Assembly: GCA_023078685.1 (NCBI GenBank)
Contig: JALGAS010000010.1
Span: 1,116,001-1,180,000, forward strand
Origin: Neopestalotiopsis rosae
Taxonomy: Eukaryota; Ascomycota; Sordariomycetes; Amphisphaeriales; Sporocadaceae
Length of the DNA: 64,000 nucleotides
Reading direction: 5' to 3'
Numbering within the stretch: position 1 is the stretch's first letter; every line of letters begins with the position of its first letter. Below are positions 23,601 through 34,800 of the stretch, in pieces. A program made the translations under genes and the position numbers. A model generated the notes under the pieces. It saw only the letters and a list, made by a program, of their open reading frames with translations. It was not told the origin of the DNA and searched no databases.

Positions 23601-25706
23601 CGTATTAATACCACTTGCTGCACCTTTTCTCCTCAATTGCTGGAGAAGAGGGAGGCCTCTCGCTCTCCTCTCGTCTGCTGCTCACTCGCCCCGTCAATCC
23701 ATATCCATTACCGTAGTTTTTGTCGCAATTCCCACCGCATCATAGTTGCTGGGTATCGATTCCCACTTTTGGAGTTTGTGTAGCCGAACGACCAGACCTC
23801 AAGCTACTACGTATTTGCACCAGCACTTGCTCGTCATCCGTCCACCTCCGTATTGCCTGGATTATTACATACATTATTACCAACATACCCTAGAAGGCTC
23901 TCGACACAAATACATTTTGTTTTACCTAGGTTACGTTGTCATTTTTAAGCCTCATTGCCTTGGTCATAGCACTCTTCCGTCTGTGCCTGTTGGCTTCCCT
24001 CGCCTCCACGACTCGAATTCGGCCAGCAGCCCGGCATCCTTTCTCCATAATAAGAATCGCCATTTGACGCATGAATTTTTAGCGGTCCTCTGCTAGCTAC
24101 GACAACCTGTACTCCATAGCCGACCTGACCTGCGGTACTCTGTACCTACAGTAAGGTTAGGTCGCTGCACAACCCCAATCGGAGCCCCATACAGCAGCCT
24201 GCAGTCCACTACGACTACATTGTACCTACTTTTTTCTACTTACGCTACATTACTCTTGCACCTGAACCAGGGCTCTTCTCTCTGGCTTTGCTCCACGGCC
24301 CACTCCGACTTTCTCGTCTATTATTCACCAGACTGGCATCTGATCCGCCCATTTTGCTGCTGTATGTATTCAGTCTTTGCAGAACCGTGTCGTCAGTACC
24401 TACCTACCTTGACCTACTTGTTTACATTACTAGCAAGCAGATAAGTCAATCACAACAGCGAATGCGCGAGCCAACGTTGCCGCTATCTCTCAATACCCGC
24501 TTGTTCTTGACAATTTAATCATGATCGGCCACAACTCAACATACCGAAGTCACTTTGAGTTGTTTCCATTGCTCGTCCTCTGACACTTGTAGGAACCAGT
24601 CGTAGGTTCCTCCCGCCAAGCTACCAGATCAACACAACCATCTGCCCGCTAGACACACAATAGCCAGCCAGTCAGAGAACTGCTGCCCTGACTTACTCGT
24701 TTTGGGGGTCTTTGCATCTACCATCAACGTTTCTAAGTTCACACAAGTCATAAGAGACTACCCATTTGGTCAAACAGTAACGTCGCCTCGCCCCCTTTTT
24801 GTGCGTCGTGTGTGCGCAACCAAGGCGGTGCTTCTAGAAACACTCGACTGCTACATACCTACTTTTGGCTCTACTCAGCTCAGCAATAAGCGAACGCACA
24901 AGAAGGAAAACAAGAGATTCACATTCCATCCTTCAGCTTGCTGACAAAACCGACACAAGCGCCTCACTTTTTTTGCTACCTGTTTTTAGTGGCACCTGCC
25001 CTGGAAACTGAGCTAAAAAGTAACAATAAAGAGCAGCCCATCAGTCACCCCACTGGAGAGAGGGGCGGCGATTCTCTAGCTTGCCGACAATACCTGGTCG
25101 GAGGTCCTGCTTTTGACTTGACCCTGGGCGTCGATTTTTTTCGATTTTTTTTTTCTTTCTTTCTCTTCGCCCTCCAGTACAAAAAAAAAAACTCGCCTCG
25201 CTAGCAAATTCCCCCAAACGCCCGCTACTTAGCACCAGCGCCAGACCCCAAAGAGCACTAGAGCCACAGTGCCGGTCACCACCTGTAGCGCACCGGACCT
25301 TTTCGGTGTGTTCAGTCAGTCGACACCCTACAAATTCGACCGTAACCCGCTTTTCCGATCTCCTCCCTCTCTTTCTATTTCTCTGGTCCTGGGAAGAAAA
25401 AAAAATTAAGAAGTTCCGCCATTGGGAGCAGCAGTTGTTTTGCTCTTCACGTTTGTGTTGCCAGCACTCGGGCTTAGCCCACCCCCCAGGCGATCCCGCC
25501 GCCACCACTGTCATCATCTGTAACACAAAGCCGGTCACCTCAGGTCTCTTCCACCATCCACCTTTTGGACCGACGCGTCACATTTACTCAAACCGCCCCC
25601 CAGTCGGCCCTACCCCACGGCCAAGCACCCCGGCAGAACCCTTGGTTCTTGGTCCCAAGCCGGCAGACAAGCAACATCACAAGAAAGCCACCCGACGCTT
25701 TTTATC
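20601..25706. other. Long upstream region of the HAL4-type kinase gene
   Basis: About 5.1 kb without a credible gene. The left end should contain the missing 5' exon of the cryptic gene. The right 1.5-2 kb (from about 23.7 kb) is pyrimidine-rich on the plus strand, with CTTTCTTTCTCTT-like runs near 25133-25170. This is typical of the promoter and long leader of a fungal kinase gene. Many TACCTA/TACCTACC words occur here (near 21720, 21893, 24128, 24228, 24402). An 11-base word GTACGGAATAC occurs twice, near 20984 and 22945. The longest other frame (22076-22408 +) shows no coding character. Confidence 0.5.
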
Positions 25707-27256
25707 ATGACAATGTCCAGCTCTTCTATAATGACGAGCGCCTCGGATAAGACGACGCCTCCAGCTTCACAGCCGTCGTCCATAAGATCCGTGGATCTGT
25801 CCACTCGATCACCCAAACTCAAGCCTCAGAATGGCCAACCCGTCGCACCCCTCAATGCCGAGGGTCAGCCGAAGCAACCCGAAAAGGCTTCCGTCAAGGA
25901 CCGCTTGACCAGAATGTTTTCCAGCAAGGGCGACATCCCCAAGCCCGCTTCTTCTGTCAACGGCGACACATCTACTGCTTCGTCAACCCCCGCCCCAAGC
26001 GCCGCCGCTGTCGCAAGAGCTCCTCCGGTACGGAAACAGTCGGTTACCACCAAAGCGCCCGAGAGCACTGCTGCCACTTCAGCCGCCAAGAATGGCCAGT
26101 CGCAAAGATATATTCAGAACCCGAATGTGCAGGGCGGTCACGAGCACCACCTCAAAGGCAGCAAGCGTCAGGAGAAACTTTCAGACATGTGGAAGTCTCT
26201 GCTGGGAAGGAAACACGAACAGGCCCCCGAAGCAGATCTGTCGCTCGTATCGAATTGGGTAGATACGCTGAAGCAGGAGAAGGAATCTCTTGCCGGAGAC
26301 CGAAAGGGTGGTCCCAGTGCTACCAGCACGCTGATTGAGAAATACGGCAAGTGTCAAGAGGTTGTTGGTCGCGGTGCCTTTGGCATTGTCAGGATATCCC
26401 ACAAAAAGATTGACAATGGCGGCGAGAAGCTTTTTGCTGTCAAGGAGTTCCGCCGCAGGCCCGAGGAGACAGAGAAGAAATATAGCAAACGCCTGACCGC
26501 CGAGTTCTGTATCTCTTCCTCCCTACGCCATCCAAATGTCATCCACACCCTTGATTTGCTTAAGGATTCAAAGGGCGATTACTGCGAGGTCATGGAGTTC
26601 TGCTCGGGTGGAGACTTGTACACCCTTGTTCTGGCTGCTGGCAAACTAGAGGTTCAGGAGGCGGACTGTTACTTCAAGCAGATGATGCGCGGCGTTGAGT
26701 ACATGCACGAGATGGGTGTTGCCCACCGTGATATGAAGCCTGAGAATCTCCTTCTGACATCTCACGGCGCTCTGAAGATTACCGATTTTGGCAATGGTGA
26801 ATGCTTCCGCATGGCTTGGGAGGAGGATCCTCACATGGTCTCTGGCCTGTGTGGCTCTGCGCCTTATATCGCTCCCGAGGAGTACACAGACAAGGAATTC
26901 GATGCACGTGCTGTTGACGTTTGGGCATGCGGTGTTATTTACATGGCCATGCGCACGGGTCGACACTTGTGGCGTGTCGCCAAGAAGGATGAGGACGAGT
27001 TCTATGAGCGTTACCTCGAGGGCCGTCGCGATGAGGAGGGGTATGGTCCCATAGAGTCGTTGCACCGCGTAAGTTTCTCCAACTTGTTTTATGGTGAAGA
27101 GTCATGTCCTAACAAGTTTGCCAGGCTCGGTGTCGTAATGTCATCTATTCGATTTTGGATCCCAATCCTTCTCGGCGCATTACCGCCTCACAGGTTCTCA
27201 AATCGGAATGGGGCCGTGAGATCAAACTCTGCAAGGCTGGCGAGGAGGGTCTTTGA
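25707..27256 (+). CDS. SAT4: HAL4/SAT4-type serine/threonine protein kinase (NPR/HAL5 family)
   Basis: Fungus-specific kinase family that controls plasma-membrane transporters; in yeast HAL4/SAT4 and HAL5 stabilise the Trk potassium transporter and give salt tolerance. Exons 25707-27068 and 27125-27256 encode 497 residues. Residues 1-210 are Ser/Pro/Ala-rich and disordered, with a short basic-hydrophobic motif (KDRLTRMFSSKG). The kinase domain has a glycine loop VGRGAFGIVR near 221, FAVKEFRRR lysine near 249, HRDMKPENLL near 340, TDFGNGE near 358 and an APEEY activation-segment end. The intron lies within the C-lobe, and the second exon ends CKAGEEGL. A second in-frame ATG is six bases downstream of the chosen start. 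The gene has a long pyrimidine-rich upstream region. Orthology to HAL4 rather than another family member is inferred. Confidence 0.92.
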
Positions 27257-30200
27257 TTCGAAGTTCATGCATTCACAAAGATCTGACACACTTCAACACT
27301 GGAGTCGAGAGCAGTCCCTTCCAAGGCACTGACGGGTTCCCTTGTGTGTCTGCCGCTACATATGCCTGGTTCCACATTCGCAGCATTTCGAGCACCTACA
27401 CTCGGACATTTCATCTATCGGAGCAAGCGTCCTGCTTGAATGGTTGAAAGAGTTCTTCATGCTTTAGCAAAGGAGTTGCGGAGTTCTCTCGTTCATGATT
27501 TTTTTCACACCCTTCTTCATTTCTCACTTTACACATTTTGACGCATTTTTTATACCTTGACGAGATGGATTTTGGGCATTGATTGGCAAGCACAAAAGAA
27601 GACATTGTCACGAAGTTCGACCTGCGCAGCGCGTCCCACGATTTGATTCAGACGGGCTATTGTAGCACCTTACGAGCGAATGTCACAATTGACGACTTTT
27701 TTTTTTTTTTTTCCATTTGTACACGAGAACATCAGCGTCGTCCTGGTGACTACTCATAGGCACCGAGCTATTCGCTTGATCCAGCTGCCTGGAGGATTGA
27801 AGGTTGCACAACCAACTGTTTACCACTCAGAAGTCGCAGACCACGGCGCGAGGTCAAGACTCGACGGATCGGGTGGAATTCTGCATCGCGGCGTCTAGAA
27901 GGGCATACTAGATCTCGAGATTCCCCAAGTGTTTTAACTTGGCCTCTCTCGGCTACATGTACTTGGAACGGCGCGATCAGAATAGGTCATATCATACCAT
28001 TGCGGACCTTTATTTTGAGTTGAGTTCAGTGCATTACATAAGGCATTAGAATGTTTCCATGGGCAAGTCGAACTCGACTGGCTTGATAGATAATTAAACA
28101 TTCAATTGTCCAACAAAATTAAAATCAACGATCCCGCTCTAGTGAATTACACATGTGACAGTTCGTTTCATGGTGACAGATATAGACGCAACTCCAAGTA
28201 GCCATTCTCGCGGTAAGCAACTCTTGCTCACCTGACATGATACTAATGCTTCTGTTCTTTCCACCTCGGGTGATAAAGGGTCCTTTCGAACCTGCATATT
28301 AGATGGACCTTGAGATATGATGCATATGCATGATGGAGGTGATGTAAGACCGTTGTGGAAGTAATTGTGTAAGCAACTGAGCTTTCATGTCAAAAGTGTC
28401 AGAGAAGTGATGTATAACCTTGTGGGAAGTGATGCATGAAACGTTTCCCGGAAGTCAAAGTATAGGACTCTCCACGTACATGCAAGGACAGAGTAACGCG
28501 AGACTTTTCTTCACAATATCTCGCCACATACGGGTTTCCTGGTAACCTGTTGTTACTCGCGACTTATCCTCTTGCATTCGTTGACAGCAAATATAAGTGA
28601 TGTCGAAGGAGAGACTTCCCACGAGAGGAGAATTTGATATCACGGATTTTGAGCCAGATATATAGACGTTTGCAGAGATTATACAATCATGCGGCTGTCC
28701 TTTCACGAGAGTAGTGATAGCCTGATGAATTACCGGCTGGCTGAATCAGCAGAAGGGACTTACAAAGTTGTCTTACATACACCCAGAGCGATATGGGTTT
28801 TGAATAGGCACAAATTGCTTCGAAATCTCAGAAAGAAGAAAGAAGGCAGCATAGATATATATCCTGCAAATCTGGACTCTTGTTTTGGTCTTTGCCAGAT
28901 AAGTTGAATTTTGAGCCACACGGCGGTGCAGCTTTCCTGAAAATGAATTCCCTACTTCATCGTTATGAATACTTTGACTCTAGCATTTGGTCTGTTCAGC
29001 TTATGATTGTGTAAGTGTTAATAACATAACAGTGGCCGGGAGGTAATCTGTATCTCGTCGGAGCGCTTTTCATGGCCGCTGTAGTGTATCACCAACAAAG
29101 GACTTTCACATTAGAATTCCAAGCAGAGACAATTATCATTACTTTTGATCGTGAATGCATGCTGATGTGAACAGTACATTAAGTACACGTGAATTGCTCC
29201 AGAATTCCATTGAACTGCTGGATCATAACACTGGCGAGTTACAAAACATCCTATAGTCGAGACAAAATGGATTTTATAGGATACACCAAACAAGCATATA
29301 TACACTAACTAGGTAAAACACAGGATATTAACGATCTCACATGTTTATATAATTCCATCTCGACTCTGTATTTCGATTTCAGTTTCAATTTACGTCTCAC
29401 TTGACATATTATGGCCCTTTGAAATATGAAAGACGAGGTATTTTGCCGATAATTTCCTGGCAATGGTGACATTCTGCCATATCTAAAGCCAGCTCGATCA
29501 AAGTCAGTGCAGCAGAGGCTTGTTTTGAAAGTAGGTGCCTGTATATGATCAACAGTATTCACATTGACAATCCAACGGCTTGGAGGCACTAACTAGATTG
29601 AATGGCTGATCTATATAAACATTGCTCACGTAACATCTAACAAGTCAAGGACACGGGTGGACAAGTGGAAGATTGGAAAATATGATCAAATAGTATTGGC
29701 CATTGAAAGCTCCTATATAGAGTGACCTCTTGAATTATGTATAAACCCACCAACCCGAGAACTCCATCCATACTTTCTTCTCGCAGACCATCCTTGGACG
29801 GCCGCGGATCCCAGGGGAATAAAACCACAACGCCTCCCGCGACTTGCCCTTTGTGGACTCTTTTGTAAAGAGCCAATTCCAAAGTGAGCGCAAAGTCACC
29901 AAATCATAACGCAAACATCCAGGCTTCGCCAGGTTCATCTGATCCTCGTCCCAGAAACCTCGGTGGTGAAACCCCAGTAGTAGTAAGAAAAGAGAAGCTT
30001 TCACGGGCAATGCTGCCCATTGTGATTAACCTTCCCGAGTCATGACTTTGCCAAGTATTTCATTAGTGTATGACAAAACCGGCGGATGTCCCATCAAGTC
30101 GACCCATTAATACAGCGCTGGAAAAGGCGCTTTGGGTGCTTGACCATTGCCCGTTTCATAGTGAGGGCTTGACCTTGATCACATATTAGATGTATTACAT

Positions 30201-30426
30201 CCTCAAGTCATCCGACTCGATCTGTGGCTGTGAGAGCACGACTGCTTCGATAGGTTGATATAGACGGAGCAATTTTTGTCCGTCCGAGAATAGTGTAATA
30301 TACCCATGACTCGGAAACTACCCCGTTCCCGTATAGATAGTCGAAAACGTGGTCTCGTGTCATTCGCATCAATATCATGAGCTAGTTGTACAAAGACACA
30401 GGCTTGTAAGGCCCAAGTCGTGCTGC
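27257..30426. other. Intergenic region, about 3.2 kb, no supported gene
   Basis: 3' flanks of the HAL4-type kinase and of the disordered nuclear-type protein. Contains a run of 16 T at 27697-27712, a perfect 12-base palindrome ATGCATATGCAT at 28320-28331, and two loosely similar 35-base segments at 28337-28373 and 28403-28439. A frame at 29735-30010 (-) opens with a signal-like MPVKASLFLLLLGF, but a competing frame on the same strand (MGSIARESFSFLTTTGVSPP) is equally plausible. I do not call a gene. Confidence 0.5.
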
Positions 30427-31832
30427 TCAAGAGTGGAAAAGATCCCAAGCTCTTTCGCAGAGGCGGAGGAATTCCTCTCTCTTGGCACGTTGTGTCTCGG
30501 GGCTGTCGCGACCACTGCCGAAAGGTCCAGTTCGTCTGGTAGCAGCGGGTCCATGTCCCAGAGGCGGGCTGGCACCCTCTTCGTAGTCTGCACGGCGGCG
30601 TTTGCTGGCACTGCGACTCTGGTCATGCTGAGGAACTCCGGTTCTTGGGGAGGGAGGCGTAGGAGGCTGGTGAGCAGTGTAGTGAACAAGCTTGGGCAAA
30701 AGCTCAGCTCGTCCGCCAGCCATTTCATGTTGGGCCTCCTCGGCAGATCTATACTCCCGAGGGCGGCTGGACAATGGTGCCTGGGCCTGTTGAGCGTGCT
30801 GAGGGGGGTGACCTGGCGAAGCAGGAGGACCGTGGCTCGAAGTTGGGTACAGACCGCTACGTCCATTGGCCTCGTGGTGCGAGATACCAGAGCCAAAAAC
30901 GTCTGCGATCGGAGGCAAGCGGTTTGCCGTCTGCTGCGCAGGCACGTGGTGGATGTGCGAAGTGTTGGAGAGGTTCGAGGGCTGGTTGGTAATGTGTCTG
31001 GTCAGCGGGTGCGGGTCATGTCTGCCGGTAAAGGTTTGGCCCAGAGGAGCTGACTGGATGACGCGCTCGTTGGCAAAAACTTCGTGGGATGGTGCTACAA
31101 TGCTCAGTCCTGGAGGCGCCTTGTTGCGTCTCGACATGCCGGGAGTCTTGGCTGCGAACTGGTTCGATCCATCCTTGTCCTTGCCAGTATCTGGCCGCTC
31201 ACCCTTTGCCGACTGCTGCTGGAGACGAGCTTCAATGATCTGGCGCTGCTGCTCTCGCACGCTCATACTACGCTGCAATTGCTCCTTCATGGCAGGGTCT
31301 TGTGTGACGAAGCCGGGAGACAAACAGGCGAGTCCAACCTCCATAATTCCGAGCCCGTCTCTTTCACCCGGAAGCCTAGCCGTCTGTGCTCCCGAACCGG
31401 CCAGACCACCCTTGGAGAGGTCGAGTTTTCGAGGTCGGTGGCGAGGAGGAGGGATCACTGGAGATCCAGGCTCCTTCTTGACGACAATCTTGGGAGCAGT
31501 AGAAGAACTTGGTGCATTGCGACTGAAACATTCTCAGACGTTAGAATTTGTGCCACGAAACGGATTCAAAACAAGACTGCCATCAGAATTACTTACGCGC
31601 TAGGAGACGACTTGGAGTGCTGGCCGGCTCTGGTCGGGCTGCCGCTGCCTGTCCGAGTCACATTTGGTGTCGACGAAGATGCTGCTTGGCGGGTGGCGGC
31701 GGGCGAGGTGGATGGCGGAGGAGCCAGCGCGACAGCTGGGGGTGCGCTCGCTGCAGTAGCGGGCGCGAGGTCAGCGTAAGCTGGCCTATCGTGTGGTGCC
31801 GGAGAGGGAGCCATTGCGATTGCTGCGCTCAT
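30427..31832 (-). CDS. Disordered, proline/serine-rich protein, probably nuclear
   Basis: Exons 31597-31832 and 30427-31522 join in frame to 443 residues. The N-terminus is Ala/Pro/Ser/Thr-rich. A conserved-looking core follows: VVKKEPGSP (fits a SUMO-acceptor consensus, Val-Lys-x-Glu), PPPRHRPRKLDLSKGG, GLGIMEVGLACLSPGFVTQD and a charged helix SVREQQRQIIEARLQQQ. A bipartite basic stretch, SASKRRRADYEEG, could be a nuclear signal. The C-terminus ends in a helix, REEFLRLCERAWDLFHS. Nothing suggests an enzyme or membrane protein. The pattern is that of a transcription co-regulator or other nuclear scaffold, but I cannot name the family. Exon borders are GTAAGT/CAG and well supported. Confidence 0.82.
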
Positions 31833-34800
31833 TGTGAGAAAATAAGTGATTGAAAAAGAGAGATCCTGAGGTTGGTCGTATTGCTGGCGTTTCGTTTCGC
31901 CAACTGAATTGGTGCTAGCCTCAGTACCAGGAAACCTATTAAAAGGCTACTTTGGATACGGAATGGCACAGCGTGTAAATGCGCGGAATGGCAAAAAAGT
32001 GTATGCCAACGCTGGTAGTAAATCCTGCAGATTCCCTTCCGCTTAGATGGATTTTTTCCTTCAAGAATTAATGAATTCCAACAAACTGTTGAAATGCGCT
32101 ATGCCTGCAGCTTCAGAAAATAGTAGCGCGGACAAATGCGTAAAAGGCAGCGTTTAGACAATAAGCAGAACTGATTGCCTTTTTTTGCTCTTTCTTCCCC
32201 CAAGGTTTGCTTTTCGTATTGCAGATCTAGACGTTGTCCAGATTTGCCGTCCAAATTTGTAGTTTCCGTTGCCGGTTTTGGCGAGAGGCTGCCGTTGACG
32301 GGTTTAATCCTATTATTCTTGCACAAGTCCCTTCCTGTCGAGTTTTCGAGCGAGCGGCTTCCACCTGTTGTTGCGTGTCCGAGGACTTTTTTCTTTACCA
32401 CGAATTATTTGAGCGGTGTGAAGGCGTGGTAGAAAAATAAAATGTCACTGGGGGGTTCCTGCAAGCACGAACGTTGCACAGAGAATTGGGCGAGTCGCCG
32501 AGGCGGGAATGTCTCTGGTATAATAGGTAGATGCCGATGGTGGCTGAATTTAAGCGGACCTGGAGCGAGTCGCCCGATTTGCGCGTGACAGGCCGAGTCG
32601 TCGACAAGTGAATACTTGAAATACCAGCTGGAAAATCAAGCTGGTAACTTTTGCGCAGTGTAAATCAGAAGTTTAGACAGACACGCAGGCGCACAAAGGG
32701 TTTCCCGGAGTTTGTTTCGACGGCCGACGAAAAAGGAAAGCGTACAAAAAGGCAGAAGCGAAAGACTCGAGCACACGAGCGGGTGTGTGGTATGTGTGTG
32801 TGGTTGAGAAGAAAAGTGAGGGGAGGAAGGAGAGGAGAGAAGAAAAGGGAAGTGTTTCCTGTTACGCGAAGAGGTCTGGGCGGGCGCGCAGCAGTACAAG
32901 TAGTATGTATGCAGGTAGCATGTAAGTAAGAGTGAGAGGAAAATAATAAAAATGAGAGGGAATGAACGAAAGAGGAAAATAAAGAGTCGAGGATGCAGTT
33001 CGGGGGATTTCACTGTTCTCAAAACTCTCTGGTGCTGGTCAACGAGTACCTACACACAGCAAAAAAAGAGGTGTGTAATGTAAAGTGGTAGGCTGCCAGG
33101 CAATAATCAAATCGGTAGGTAAATGTATGTACTTCGGAGCTGCTAGGTAGGCAATGTAGTACATGGGGAAGAAGAAAACGAGAATTGGCATTGCACTGCG
33201 CGCCGCACCACGCACGCACGTACCGTAGTAGGGACGCACTACCTTATCCTCCAGGCCAGTCAATGTCTGGTCCGTCCAGTTCCCCGTCGGTACCTGTGCT
33301 ATAATTCAGTCCAGTCCAGTCAATCACCCCACTCCGCTCTCACTTGCTCATACCCAATGCAACGGATGGATGGGATGGGATGGGAAGGGATCAATGGGCG
33401 TACCATAGCGTATGGGATCGCTGGGAGGGGGGAAACGGAGGGGAGGGGAGGCCCTGGAAAGCCAAGTACCCGGACGTAGCGTGGCTCCGCTACGGTGACA
33501 AACATGGTACATCCGCCGCCCTCTTCAAGAATGGGATTTTTTTTTTTCTGGCTCTGGCTGTCTTGGCTCTTCCCAAAGGAAAGTCACATACCCACGAACT
33601 ACCTACCCAAAACTCCACTCGCAAGGCCAAGGCTAAAAGGCCCCAGGGCTCTTCTGCCTCGACATTGTGCTGCTTGCCGGCCCCCCCTACCTATGTGTGG
33701 GCGATTATGATTGATGAAAGGGGAGACGGAATAAGGAGTGACACAGCTTTGTGTGTGAGAAGAGTGGATTCTGACTGGCGCAGCGCCTGGGACTGGAGAC
33801 TCGAGGCACCAGGACCCCCCTGTCCGACTCTCAGGTGTTCGGCAGGAAAGCACCCCCAGCAAGGCAAGGCACTGAACAAAGTCCAGTACATCTGTAAGAT
33901 AGATGTGCCAGTGCGCACAAGCAAAAATACACACGTACCACACATTACTTTTTCTTTACGATCCTCGAAATGAACTTCTTCCTTGTAGGCACGTAGGCAG
34001 GTAATAATTGATTCCAACTTTCGTCATATTCGTATCGTCAAAAGTCTTAGATCCATCTGTGTGTCACATTTCTATCCACGATAGTATCTGGATCCAGGAG
34101 AGTGGGAGAAAAAGCGAACGAACGCATGTACGTAGGCCAGTAGTTCGTGTTTCGTTGGTAGCGTAGCGTCCCTGGGTTCTAGATGCGCCCCCAGCGGTCG
34201 TGGAGAGGCACACGACAAGCTGATCAGCAACCTCTCGTATCAGAAGTCTCCTAGCGCGTACACCGGGCCACGCATGTTCTGGGGAGGGTCTCTGAACTTC
34301 TTTCTGAAGAAAGAACCACGACCCAAAATAAACGTACACACACAAGGTGATGAAGCTAGGTATGTAAGTGGTAGGTAGTGTTGGATCTCGGCGGGATTCC
34401 GAGTGAGCATGCGTTTGGATCGAGACCATTTTGAGAATTGTGCAAAAAAAGCGCCGCCCACCACCCCAGCCATGTGGTGTTTCCAACTACCGGGACAAAC
34501 TTTGTACTGGTCTCTGACACTACCCGGGTTTTCTGTAGAAAAGATGAGACGAGATCTCGAAAGATTTTGACTCTTGCTTGCGAGATGGAGTGTTTATTAG
34601 TGTAGGACATGGAGAGGCCTGGCGACTCAGATTCTCTTGTCGGTTGGCTGGTTTGACACAGTAGTCCCGCTGTCTATCTTTCTTCTTGTCTTGTATCTTG
34701 CTTGTGCTCCGTTCCGGCCCGCCGTCGTAGTCCATAGGTGATGAGCATGTGACGCTACCGGAGGAATCAACACATAGGATGGATGACCCTTTGACCTCTC

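Noticed and set aside
29735..30010. Possible small secreted protein starting MPVKASLFLLLLGF
   Set aside because: Another frame on the same strand looks equally good over part of it, the composition after the start is not typical, and no splice model works.
30866..31603. 245-codon plus-strand frame
   Set aside because: Antisense to the disordered protein gene, which has good splice sites and sensible composition on the other strand.
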